Shown here: positions 15,402 to 23,254 of the stretch, piece after piece
How positions within the stretch are numbered: the first letter of the stretch is position 1
Layout: each line of letters opens with the position of its first letter
NCBI RefSeq assembly: GCF_900169365.1
Contig: NZ_FXZH01000028.1
Span: 1-42,769, forward strand
Origin: Brevibacterium sp. 239c
GTDB taxonomy: Bacteria > Actinomycetota > Actinomycetes > Actinomycetales > Brevibacteriaceae
DNA: 42,769 nucleotides
Reading direction: 5' to 3'
Made by a program: the position numbers and the translations under genes
The notes under the pieces: generated by a model
Seen by the model: only the letters and a program-made list of their open reading frames with translations
Databases searched by the model: none
Told to the model about the DNA's origin: nothing

Positions 15402-16166
15402 TCACCCGACGAGTGCGCGAACGGCGAAGTACAGCACCGAGGGTGCCATGAGCAGGCCGAGTCCGGTGTAGAACGTCGAGGTCATGGCCCCGTAGGGAAC
15501 CAGTCGTTTGTCGGTGGCGGCCAGCCCGGCGGTGACTCCGCTGGTGGTCCCGAGCAGACCTCCGAAGACAATGGCTGAACGCGGGTTGTTCAGTCCGATG
15601 TACTTGGCCACAAAGGGGGTGGCGACCATGGTCAGGACCGATTTCACCAGTCCCGCACCGACGCTGAGTGCAATCACTCCGCTGCCGGCACCAAGCGCTG
15701 CACCGGTGACGGGTCCCACGATGTAGGTGGCCGTGCCGGCGCCGATGGTCGTGAGGTCAACGGGGTCGCGGTAGCCGAAGAACCAGGCGATCACGGCTCC
15801 GATGACGAAGGACAGGACGACTCCGAGTACAAGTGCGATGATTCCGCCCAGACCCGACTTCTTCATCTCCTCGAAGCTGGCACCGAAACCGGTGGCCACG
15901 ATCGCTAGGTTGATGAGCATTCCGCCACCCATGAGTCCGACCCCGGAGAAGAGGCTGAGGTCGGCCAGACCGTTCTCACCGCCGGTGGCGACACCACCGA
16001 TATAGGCGAGGACGAGGCCGAGGATGATGGCGATCGCTGAGGCCTGGAACTTCCCGCGGGTGAGCACCTTGGAGATGAGGATGGCCACGGCCATGACGAG
16101 CCCGACGAGGGCGAAGGCAACGACGAGGTCATTGTCTTTAAGCGTGGTGAGCAGGGAATCCATCAC
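15402..16166 (-). CDS. madM: Malonate transporter subunit MadM
   Basis: A 254-residue, almost wholly hydrophobic protein with about eight membrane segments and glycine-rich turns such as GAGTATYIVGPVTGAALGAG. This matches the larger subunit of the two-component MadLM malonate carrier. Its ATG overlaps the end of madL (TGATG), so the two subunits are coupled. No malonate decarboxylase genes lie in the window, so malonate must be used by enzymes encoded elsewhere. Confidence 0.88.
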   Translation of the reverse strand: MMDSLLTTLKDNDLVVAFALVGLVMAVAILISKVLTRGKFQASAIAIILGLVLAYIGGVATGGENGLADLSLFSGVGLMGGGMLINLAIVATGFGASFEEMKKSGLGGIIALVLGVVLSFVIGAVIAWFFGYRDPVDLTTIGAGTATYIVGPVTGAALGAGSGVIALSVGAGLVKSVLTMVATPFVAKYIGLNNPRSAIVFGGLLGTTSGVTAGLAATDKRLVPYGAMTSTFYTGLGLLMAPSVLYFAVRALVG

Positions 16167-16570
16167 TTCACCTCGGCGAACTCTTCGACGGGTTCGTCGA
16201 TGCCCGGGGTCTTCACACGCGCGAGCACCGGCACCAGGGCGAAGCTGGCGATCACGGCGGCGATGCCGGCCACGAGAGCGACGGGTCCTGCCGTGACTGC
16301 GCCGACGACGTTCTGCGTCGCAGCCATCGCCACGACGATGGGAATGTACATCCCCGACCAGAACGAGATCCCCGAGGATGTCTCTGGCTTGAGCCGGCCA
16401 TTGCGAACTAGGAAGTTTGTGGACAGGATGAGCAGAAGCATGGCGATGCCGACGCCGCCGACATTCGCATCGACTCCGAGCAGGTCACCCAGGAGTGTGC
16501 CGATCCAGGTCCCGATCAGGAGGCTGCCCGATAACAGGGCTACGCCCAGAATAATCACTTTCGACCCCAC
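16163..16570 (-). CDS. madL: Malonate transporter subunit MadL
   Basis: A 135-residue membrane protein with about four hydrophobic segments, matching the small subunit of MadLM. The GTG at 16570 (start of VGSKVIILGVALL) is chosen because it places the first membrane segment at the N-terminus and has GAAGAG just upstream; the open frame to 16642 adds a cysteine- and arginine-rich stretch unlike the family. It is the first gene of the madLM pair. No linked regulator is seen; the nearest regulator, PaaX-like, belongs to the aromatic island. Confidence 0.85.
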   Translation of the reverse strand: MGSKVIILGVALLSGSLLIGTWIGTLLGDLLGVDANVGGVGIAMLLLILSTNFLVRNGRLKPETSSGISFWSGMYIPIVVAMAATQNVVGAVTAGPVALVAGIAAVIASFALVPVLARVKTPGIDEPVEEFAEVK

Positions 16571-16859
16571 TCTTCGACTGCATGCTGCGCCATTCCGGAC
16601 GCAAACCTCGCAAAGCCTATACGACGAGGCCAGCAGGGTCACATCACCTTCCGAACCATCCGTCTGCAGGTGCTCTGGAACCCGGCCGATGAGGTCGTAG
16701 GGTCCACAGCATGTATCCTGGTAGTACCTGCGAACCTGAATCCTAGGTTCCCTGCGTCGTCAGGACGCCTCGTCTCTGTAACCGTGAAGAATTCCGGTCG
16801 CATGATTCTGAAGCCGTTTTCTCTCGGCGAACGAGAACGCCAATCGGCGTTCCCACACC

Positions 16860-18677
16860 TTGACCGGAAGCGGCTCCTGTCTCCATTCTGTGGCGGCAGT
16901 GCGTCCTCCGGCACGTCGAAGGGCCAATCCCATAGCTCCCTCACAGAACTCCAGCTCAACTAGTACAGACACCGCACCCGTGACTTTCACCGAACTCGGC
17001 GTTCCCGATGTTCTGGCCGAAAGCCTTCGTGCAGAGGGCAAGGCCAACGCCTTTCCCATCCAGCAGGACACTCTTCCGGACACGCTCGCTGGTCGCGACG
17101 TGCTGGGCCGAGGCAAGACCGGCTCCGGTAAGACTCTCGCCTTCTCCATTCCCATGGTGACGCGTCTGGCCGCTTCCGAGGCTTCTTCGTCTCGCCGCGG
17201 CCGTTCTCCTCGGGGCCTGATCTTGGCGCCCACGCGTGAACTCGCCACCCAGATCACGAACGTGGTCGATCCGCTGGCTCGCGCCTACAACATGACGACC
17301 ACGACCATCTTCGGTGGAGTGAAGCAGAAGCGTCAGGAAGTCGCCCTGAATGCAGGAGTCGATATTGTCGTCGCCTGCCCGGGACGACTCGAAGACCTGC
17401 TCCAGCAGGGTGTGGTCTCCTTGGACCAGATCGAGGTCACCGTCCTCGACGAAGCCGATCATATGGCTGACCTGGGCTTCCTGCCCGCTGTCACCCGCAT
17501 CCTTGAGAAGACACCGGCCAACGGACAGCGGATGTTCTTCTCCGCCACCTTGGACAACGATGTGAACAAGCTGGTGCGCCGCTTCCTTCACAACGAGGTG
17601 CTCCACTCCGTCGATGACCCCAACTCGCATGTCTCCGACATGACGCACCACGTGTTCGAGGTCCCCGATGACAACAAGAACGAGCTGGTTCACCGGCTCG
17701 CTTCCGGCACCGGACGTCGCATCATGTTCACGCGCACCAAGCACCGGGCCAAGCGCTTCGCCCGTCAGCTCACCGCCCAGGGAATTCCCGCCGTCGACCT
17801 GCACGGCAACCTGTCCCAGGGCGCACGAGACCGCAACCTCGCGGCCTTCAGCGAAGGTGACGTCAAGGTCCTCGTGGCCACGGACGTCGCAGCCCGCGGC
17901 GTGCACGTCGATTCCGTTGAACTCGTCGTCCACGTGGATCCTCCGACCGAGCACAAGGCTTACCTGCACCGCTCCGGTCGTACGGCACGTGCCGGCAGCT
18001 CGGGCGAGGTCGTGACGATCATGTTGCCAGAACAGCGCCGAGACACTCAGCAGCTTCTGCGCAAGGCCGATATCAAGGTCAGCCCGCAGAAGGTCACCTC
18101 TGACTCCCCCGCTGTGACCGATCTGGTGGGTGAAACAGCTGACTTCGTCGATCCACAGATCGCAATCCAGGCCGCAGCAGACAAGCAGAAGGCGGAACAG
18201 CCGCAGGGCGGCCAGCGCTCATCCGGACGTCGTCGCGGAGGTCGCAGTGGCAGAAGCGGCCGCAGCGGCGAGTCGAGTCGTGCGAACCAGTCGGGCAGCA
18301 GCACCGGCGGACGCAGCCAGGAAGGCCGTTCACGTTCGAATGGTCAGAGCAGCAGTCGCGGCGGAGAAGGCACCCGTGGCGGACAGAGCACTCGCAGCGG
18401 ACAGCGCAGCCAGGGCGGTCAGAGCACACGCAACAGCCAGAGCCCCCGTGGTGGTCGCTCTTCCGAAAACGCCCAGGGCGGACGTCGCAGCGAGAGCACT
18501 CGTGGCAGCCGTTCTTCCGAGAGCACTCGTGGCAGTCGCCGCAATGAAAACACTCGTACCGGTGGTGGGAACCGTCGCGCCGCAGAGAATCGGGGCACGA
18601 GCCCTGAGACCCGCAACCGCAACCGTGGCCAAGCGGCGTCCGGAGGCTCACGCGCGGTCTACTCGTCCAACTCCTGA
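16860..18677 (+). CDS. DEAD-box RNA helicase with RGG/SR-rich tail
   Basis: A DEAD-box helicase of up to 605 residues. In order it shows the F..LGVP start and Q motif (FPIQ), motif I GKTGSGKT, Ia PTRELA, motif II DEAD (VLDEADHM), motif III FFSATL, motif V ATDVAARGVHV and motif VI HRSGRTARAG. From about residue 440 the tail is low-complexity, rich in Arg, Gly, Ser and Gln with many RGG-like units, likely to bind RNA. Such proteins unwind structured RNA in ribosome assembly or the cold. The start is uncertain: the TTG at 16860 lacks a ribosome site, GTG codons at 16890 and 16899 are possible, and a GTG at 16980 would begin at VTFTELG. Confidence 0.92.
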   Translation: MTGSGSCLHSVAAVRPPARRRANPIAPSQNSSSTSTDTAPVTFTELGVPDVLAESLRAEGKANAFPIQQDTLPDTLAGRDVLGRGKTGSGKTLAFSIPMVTRLAASEASSSRRGRSPRGLILAPTRELATQITNVVDPLARAYNMTTTTIFGGVKQKRQEVALNAGVDIVVACPGRLEDLLQQGVVSLDQIEVTVLDEADHMADLGFLPAVTRILEKTPANGQRMFFSATLDNDVNKLVRRFLHNEVLHSVDDPNSHVSDMTHHVFEVPDDNKNELVHRLASGTGRRIMFTRTKHRAKRFARQLTAQGIPAVDLHGNLSQGARDRNLAAFSEGDVKVLVATDVAARGVHVDSVELVVHVDPPTEHKAYLHRSGRTARAGSSGEVVTIMLPEQRRDTQQLLRKADIKVSPQKVTSDSPAVTDLVGETADFVDPQIAIQAAADKQKAEQPQGGQRSSGRRRGGRSGRSGRSGESSRANQSGSSTGGRSQEGRSRSNGQSSSRGGEGTRGGQSTRSGQRSQGGQSTRNSQSPRGGRSSENAQGGRRSESTRGSRSSESTRGSRRNENTRTGGGNRRAAENRGTSPETRNRNRGQAASGGSRAVYSSNS

Positions 18678-18703
18678 GTAACTCGCTGTAGAACAATAGA
18701 TGA

Positions 18704-18736
18704 CGGCCTTGCCCTAATAGATAGGGCAAGGCCGTT
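18704..18736 (+). terminator. Intrinsic terminator after DEAD-box helicase
   Basis: Perfect 13-base arms at 18704-18716 and 18724-18736 with a seven-base loop, followed by TCGTCGTCT. It lies between the helicase stop and the convergent SecB-like gene, so it may serve both. Confidence 0.82.
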
Positions 18737-18791
18737 CGTCGTCTGTAACGACGGCGCGCAGTATTCGAAGTTCGGGTGAATCAGGCGTGGG

Positions 18792-19247
18792 TCAGTCAGA
18801 TTCGCGACTATCGGGATCCTCGAGGTCGATGGTGATTTCCCCACGCGGGATGATCGGAAGGTGCACGGGCGAGCCGAACACCTTCGCCGTAATGGTGGCC
18901 ACGCCTTCACGCAGATAGGGCAGCACTGTCATCACCCCAACTTCGTTGGCGAAGTGTCGAACAGTCCGTTCGTGCACAACGAATCCATCTTCCGCCTCGT
19001 ATTCCCCTGCCACACTGACCGTGGCCTGGCCTTGCGGAAAATCTGCAGTTCCAGTCAGGCGAATCCCGAATTCGCTTTCATCCGACCTCACCGCGAGATC
19101 AATGGACACGTTTCCACTTTCTCCTGCGGGAGACTCCGATTCGAATCGTCGCGCCGAGACCTCGTAGTAGTCAATGGATTTCAGATGCGAATGATCGATG
19201 AGGTCCTGGAGCCGTGATACGTCCGAGTCTCGAGTCGTCTCTTTCAT
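18792..19247 (-). CDS. SecB-like chaperone of a toxin-antitoxin-chaperone system
   Basis: A 151-residue protein of SecB size. The C-terminal block VLPYLREGVATIT (residues 108-120) followed by LPIIPRGEITI matches the SecB core, where E. coli has LFPYARECIASM and a proline-rich end. It is third in a minus-strand operon behind a HigB-like toxin and HigA-like antitoxin, in the same order as Rv1955-Rv1956-Rv1957 of Mycobacterium tuberculosis. In those systems the chaperone binds and protects the antitoxin from degradation. The ATG is nine bases after the antitoxin stop, with GGGGAG overlapping that junction. Since actinobacteria generally lack a housekeeping SecB, this is almost certainly a TAC chaperone. 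Confidence 0.85.
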   Translation of the reverse strand: MKETTRDSDVSRLQDLIDHSHLKSIDYYEVSARRFESESPAGESGNVSIDLAVRSDESEFGIRLTGTADFPQGQATVSVAGEYEAEDGFVVHERTVRHFANEVGVMTVLPYLREGVATITAKVFGSPVHLPIIPRGEITIDLEDPDSRESD

Positions 19248-19256
19248 TGTGCTCCC

Positions 19257-19700
19257 CTAGTTCGCCAGATCGAAATCGGAACGGTTCGAGGTCTTCCACC
19301 CGGACTTCGCGACGCGAACCCGATCTGCATCATTGAACTCGATTGAGTGTGCCGGATTCGGCGAGGCGTTTACCCATCGGTCCCGAGCAGCCAGATGAAC
19401 CGATTGACCAATATCCGTATGGACTCGATGTTCCACGAGTGCTCCTACAGCGTTGGCGTATCTGCGCACGGTCGAGGCCTTAGGGTCGGAGTCGTATCGT
19501 TCGAACTTATAGATCGACTGCTGCGTGACGCCGAGACGATCAGCTACATCTTGCTGGCTCAGTCCCGATCGTCTGCGCACACGAATGAGAGCGGCCTTCA
19601 GCTCTCTATCCTCGCGAGCCAAGACCTTCGCGCGTGTCTTGACGAACGCCAGGTCCGGGGGTGACACGAAGCAGTCATCAGTTGTGGTCATGTCACACAT
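19257..19700 (-). CDS. higA: HigA-like XRE antitoxin with chaperone-dependence tail
   Basis: A 147-residue protein with an XRE helix-turn-helix at about residues 35-90 (LSQQDVADRLGVTQQSIYKFE). It continues for about 55 residues past the HTH and ends in VAKSGWKTSNRSDFDLAN. TAC antitoxins such as Rv1956 carry a C-terminal extension with an exposed tryptophan that the SecB-like partner binds; Trp135 is a good match in position and context. The ATG at 19700 is preferred over 19691 because GGAGG lies 13 bases upstream of it and 22 upstream of the other; the open frame continues to 19811 inside the toxin gene. It neutralises the toxin and probably represses the operon. Confidence 0.85.
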   Translation of the reverse strand: MCDMTTTDDCFVSPPDLAFVKTRAKVLAREDRELKAALIRVRRRSGLSQQDVADRLGVTQQSIYKFERYDSDPKASTVRRYANAVGALVEHRVHTDIGQSVHLAARDRWVNASPNPAHSIEFNDADRVRVAKSGWKTSNRSDFDLAN

Positions 19701-19709
19701 GATACCGAA

Positions 19710-19725
19710 ACAACCTCCAGGTTGT
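19710..19725. promoter_or_regulatory. Inverted repeat covering the antitoxin ribosome site
   Basis: ACAACCT and AGGTTGT form perfect 7-base arms with a two-base spacer between the toxin stop (19729) and the antitoxin start. The repeat includes the only GGAGG before the antitoxin. It could be an operator for HigA, or a small RNA hairpin that limits antitoxin translation. Which of these applies cannot be told from sequence. Confidence 0.45.
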
Positions 19726-19728
19726 GAA

Positions 19729-20184
19729 TCATGAATTCGTCGCTTCCCAGCCATCTTCGGCACCCAACTCATACCGTTGGGCCGCATACTCAATTTCACG
19801 CTGCTGTTCACGAGGACCAGTTTTGATGTGCCTGTGAATCGCTACCAGCGCAGACGGGAGCCCCTCTGGTTCCGCGTGATAAAAGCGAAGCGCCTTACTC
19901 AATCCACGTCGGCGGAGTTCAAAGATCTCCGGATGTTCGTTGATCGCTTTGATAGGCGTCTTCGCGTCGGCCGATTCCCACAATTGACCATATGCCGCAG
20001 CTTCCATGAGTTCTTCAATCTCACCAAGTTCGATCACTCGCGCAAATGGAGCGAGGCTTGCCAACCAACGATCAAAGGCGACAACGGAAGGGTGAGACCC
20101 ATCAACGTGATTCCTCCACGTCAGCGGAACTTCGCGCTTGACACAGCATCGCGAATCGCTTCCGTTCCTACGCCTGAGTTCCAT
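19729..20184 (-). CDS. higB: HigB/Gp49-like toxin
   Basis: A 151-residue protein whose second half matches the RelE-fold HigB/Gp49 family: a first strand ending in IFELRRRG (from residue 87), LRFYHAEPEG, then AIHRHIKTGPREQQREIEYA near the end, parallel to the FYKNQQKTPKTKIETA block of Rv1955. These toxins cleave mRNA on the ribosome. It is first in the operon, as in other HigBA and TAC systems. The first 25-30 residues are Arg/Cys-rich and lack a ribosome site, so the real start may be further in. Confidence 0.8.
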   Translation of the reverse strand: MELRRRNGSDSRCCVKREVPLTWRNHVDGSHPSVVAFDRWLASLAPFARVIELGEIEELMEAAAYGQLWESADAKTPIKAINEHPEIFELRRRGLSKALRFYHAEPEGLPSALVAIHRHIKTGPREQQREIEYAAQRYELGAEDGWEATNS

Positions 20185-20280
20185 GACCCGAGGCTACCCA
20201 GACCCACTGACACAACTCAGATTTCTGCAGTCTCACCACTCTGACGCAGATCTATTGCACCAAACGAAAGTCCACCACAA

Positions 20281-20319
20281 ACGACTCCCCTCACCACCTC
20301 GGCGGCGGTGGAGAGTCGT
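20281..20319 (-). terminator. Probable terminator of the polyamine-type transporter operon
   Basis: An imperfect hairpin with outer arms ACGACTC and GAGTCGT and an inner CACC/GGTG paired region. It lies 19 bases after the last permease gene, on the minus strand, and before the TAC operon. Confidence 0.65.
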
Positions 20320-20337
20320 CTCTGAACGGGTTCGGGC

Positions 20338-21141
20338 TCAGGCGGCCCCGGTTGCTGCTTTCCCACCGATCTTGTTTGCCAACATGATCGGGATGATCGA
20401 GACGATCACGAGGAAGGTCGCAATGACGTTGACGATCGGAGCCTGATTGGGCCTGAACATATTGTCAAAGATCCAGATCGGCAGCGTCTGCACCCCGGTG
20501 CCCGCGGTGAACTGCGTGACGATGATTTCATCGAAAGACAGGCCGAAGGCGAGCAGCCCACCGGCGAGCAGAGCACTGCGCAACTGCGGGAATGTGACCA
20601 GCCGGAACGTGGTGAAGGCGTCTGCCCCCAGATCCATTGCTGCATCGCGAAGGTTTCCGGAGAGCCTGCGCATGCGAGCGAACACGTTGTTGTAGATGGT
20701 GACGATGCAGAACGTCGCATGCGCCGTGATCACGGTGAGCAGACCCAACTTCCAGCCGAGCATCGTCGTGAACGCATTGTTCAAGGCGATACCGGTGATG
20801 ATGCCGGGCAATGCGATCGGCAAGACGACGAGCAGGTTCACTCCCTCTTTGCCGAAGAACTCGAACCGGTCAAGGGCCAAGGACGCCAGTGTGCCGAGGA
20901 TGAGCGCGATCACTGTCGCACACGCCGCAACCAGGAGGCTTGTCCCCAACGCGGAGAGGGCTCCGCTGTCGCTGAAGGCCCTGATCCACCATTCGAAGGT
21001 GAAGGACTTCGGCGGCCAGCCCAGTGATTGGCTGGAGTTGAACGAGTTGATGACGACGATGAACAACGGAATGTAGACGAAGGCCAGGACCGCGCACACG
21101 ATGATGGTGAGAACGGCTTTGACCGGTAGAGGAATTCTCAT
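20338..21141 (-). CDS. ABC transporter permease, PotC-like
   Basis: A 267-residue membrane protein with about six segments and the inner-membrane permease motif with the ATPase-contacting EAA loop (DAAMDLGADAFTTFRLVTFPQL). It is the second permease of a polyamine/iron-type ABC importer. It follows the first permease by eight bases and is last in the operon. The SBP and ATPase neighbours fit a spermidine/putrescine-type or related cationic substrate. Confidence 0.88.
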   Translation of the reverse strand: MRIPLPVKAVLTIIVCAVLAFVYIPLFIVVINSFNSSQSLGWPPKSFTFEWWIRAFSDSGALSALGTSLLVAACATVIALILGTLASLALDRFEFFGKEGVNLLVVLPIALPGIITGIALNNAFTTMLGWKLGLLTVITAHATFCIVTIYNNVFARMRRLSGNLRDAAMDLGADAFTTFRLVTFPQLRSALLAGGLLAFGLSFDEIIVTQFTAGTGVQTLPIWIFDNMFRPNQAPIVNVIATFLVIVSIIPIMLANKIGGKAATGAA

Positions 21142-21149
21142 GGTGTGTC

Positions 21150-22049
21150 CTAAAGGTTCTTCAGTGCGCCTGTGCGGCGAACGGCGGTCAGATAGATCAG
21201 GATGACCGCAATCGGAATGAATGCCGTGGCCGCCGCCAGCGGCATGTTGCCACCGGTGCCGACATTCGCGTAGATCAGAGTTCCCAACAGCTGCTGTGAT
21301 CCACCGACGATCTGCACCGCAATGTAGTCACCGAGGGTCAGTGAGAACGAGAAGATGGAACCGGCGATCACCGAGGGCCACACGAGCGGGATGATCACCG
21401 CGGTGAACGTTCGCCACCCCTTTGCCCCCAGGTCGCCCGCCACTTCGATGAGACTGTCCGGGATCCTTTCGAAGCCTGCATAGACGGGCATCACCACATA
21501 GGGCAGCCAGATGTAGGACATCGTGATGATCGTGGCGATGAGTCCCAACCCCGGCGAGACTCCGATCGAATCGAGCAGACCATGCGGTGAGACGATGGTC
21601 CGCCACGCGTAGGCCTTGACGAGGTACGCCGCCCACAGCGGCATGAGGAAGGCGACAACCAGCGCCCCTCGCAGCCGTGGGCCGGCGACCTTCGACATGA
21701 AGTACCCGACGGGAAGGGCGATGAGGACATCGATGACCGTCACCGACACCGCGATGATGAGGGTCCTCACCGTCACCGCCCGATACAGGGCCTCACCGAA
21801 TACTTCTTTGAAGTTGCCCAACGTCCAGTCCTGGACGACCTGACCGGTGAAGCTGTCGGTCGACCAGAATGCTGTTACGAGGAGCAGAAGCAGCGCAATG
21901 ATGTAGATGAGAATGAGCCAGGCCAGTGGCGCCGCGAGAAGCACAGTCAGCGACAATCGTTGGTGCGAGCCGAAGAAGCTCGATAGACGTCGCGTGGCGG
22001 TGCTCGGCGGAGGTTGAATTCGGCTCTTGGTGCTGCTGGACTGGCTCAT
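21150..22049 (-). CDS. ABC transporter permease, PotB-like
   Basis: A 299-residue membrane protein with about six segments. The coupling loop is EVAGDLGAKGWRTFTAVIIPLVWP. The N-terminal 30 residues are polar, rich in Ser and Pro, and precede the first membrane segment. It pairs with the PotC-like permease and lies seven bases downstream of the binding-protein stop. Confidence 0.88.
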   Translation of the reverse strand: MSQSSSTKSRIQPPPSTATRRLSSFFGSHQRLSLTVLLAAPLAWLILIYIIALLLLLVTAFWSTDSFTGQVVQDWTLGNFKEVFGEALYRAVTVRTLIIAVSVTVIDVLIALPVGYFMSKVAGPRLRGALVVAFLMPLWAAYLVKAYAWRTIVSPHGLLDSIGVSPGLGLIATIITMSYIWLPYVVMPVYAGFERIPDSLIEVAGDLGAKGWRTFTAVIIPLVWPSVIAGSIFSFSLTLGDYIAVQIVGGSQQLLGTLIYANVGTGGNMPLAAATAFIPIAVILIYLTAVRRTGALKNL

Positions 22050-22055
22050 TCGTGA

Positions 22056-23246
22056 TCATCCCTTAATCTGCTGCCACGCTTTGGTCCACGCGGCGTAATC
22101 GGTGCATTTGACGTCGGTTCGCCCGTCAAGGCACTCGTTGATTGGTGTGGTCCAGTACCAGATTCCGTCGGCGTACTTTTCGTCTCCGGCATGGTAGGTA
22201 TCGCAGAAGTCCGGATCTTCGGCTTCCTTGCATGCACCAGGGTTGTTCGGAGCTTCACCGAAGTACTCTGTTGCCGCGGCCGAACCCTTAGCGCTGGACA
22301 TGTAGTCGAGCCACTTGTACGAGCAGGTGGTGTTCTCCGAATCCGAGGAAACCATCCAGGTATCGCTCCAGCCTGTGGTCCCCTCATCGGGGATGACCGC
22401 ACCGAACTTCTTCGGGTCGAGCTCGTTCTTCGTCACCTGCCAGCCGGTGCCTGCCACCACTGAACCGTTCTCGAAGCCCTGCAGGGACTTCAGGTAGTCC
22501 GACCAGTACTCGGCGACATTCGGGCTCTGCTTCTTCAGCAACTCGACGGCCGCATCCAACTGCTTCTCATCGAGTGAATACGGGTTCTTGATCCCCAGCT
22601 CCGGATTGTGCTTCATCAGGTAGACCGCGGCATCGGCGATGTAGATCGGCGAATCGTAGGCCGTGATCTTGCCCTTATGCTCGTCTGCCTTATCGAAGAC
22701 GACATCCCATGAGGTCGGGGCCTTCTTGAATTCCTTCTTGTTGTACATCAGAAGGTTCGCCCCATAGCCGTGAGGGACGCCGTAACTCTTGCCGTCGAGT
22801 GAGTTCCAGTCACGGTTCTTCAGGAAGTCGTAGACGTTCTCATAGTTGGGAACGAGATCATTGTTGATCGGCTGCACGTCACCGGCGGCGATGAGTCGCA
22901 GAGACAGGTCCCCGGATGCGGCAACAACGTCGATCCCACCCTGTTTCATGAGGTTGAACGCCTCATCACTTGTCCCGTAGGTCTGCGACTTCACATTGCA
23001 GCCGGTTTCCTTTTCAAACGGGGTCACCCAATCGGCATTGGGGTCATTCGATCCGTCCTCCACATATCCCGGCCACGCCAGGAGTGAGACCTCGCCCTCG
23101 GGCTTGCCGAGTTCTTTGAGCTCTGTGGATTCGGCATCAGATTTGTCCCCGGAGGACGTTCCGCAACCGCTCATTCCGAAGGTCAGGGCAACCGCCGCAA
23201 TGAGGGCCGCGCCTCCTTTGGCGCGCTTTGTCAGTGCCATCTTCAC
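22056..23246 (-). CDS. Polyamine-type ABC transporter substrate-binding lipoprotein (PotD-like)
   Basis: A 396-residue secreted binding protein. It has a lipoprotein signal with hydrophobic core and lipobox SGC (Cys28). The mature domain contains SLLAWPGYVEDG and VPHGYGANLLMYNKK, typical of PotD/PotF-type proteins. GGAG lies before the GTG at 23246; an ATG two codons later is also possible. Several cysteine pairs in the C-terminal third (for example around NNPGACKEAEDPDFCD) suggest disulfides outside the membrane. Ligand identity is not certain. Confidence 0.88.
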   Translation of the reverse strand: MKMALTKRAKGGAALIAAVALTFGMSGCGTSSGDKSDAESTELKELGKPEGEVSLLAWPGYVEDGSNDPNADWVTPFEKETGCNVKSQTYGTSDEAFNLMKQGGIDVVAASGDLSLRLIAAGDVQPINNDLVPNYENVYDFLKNRDWNSLDGKSYGVPHGYGANLLMYNKKEFKKAPTSWDVVFDKADEHKGKITAYDSPIYIADAAVYLMKHNPELGIKNPYSLDEKQLDAAVELLKKQSPNVAEYWSDYLKSLQGFENGSVVAGTGWQVTKNELDPKKFGAVIPDEGTTGWSDTWMVSSDSENTTCSYKWLDYMSSAKGSAAATEYFGEAPNNPGACKEAEDPDFCDTYHAGDEKYADGIWYWTTPINECLDGRTDVKCTDYAAWTKAWQQIKG

Positions 23247-23254
23247 TGTTCTCC

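Noticed and set aside
16760..17969. Two long minus-strand frames opposite the DEAD-box helicase
   Set aside because: Antisense shadows of a clearly coding helicase; composition follows codon bias of the opposite strand.
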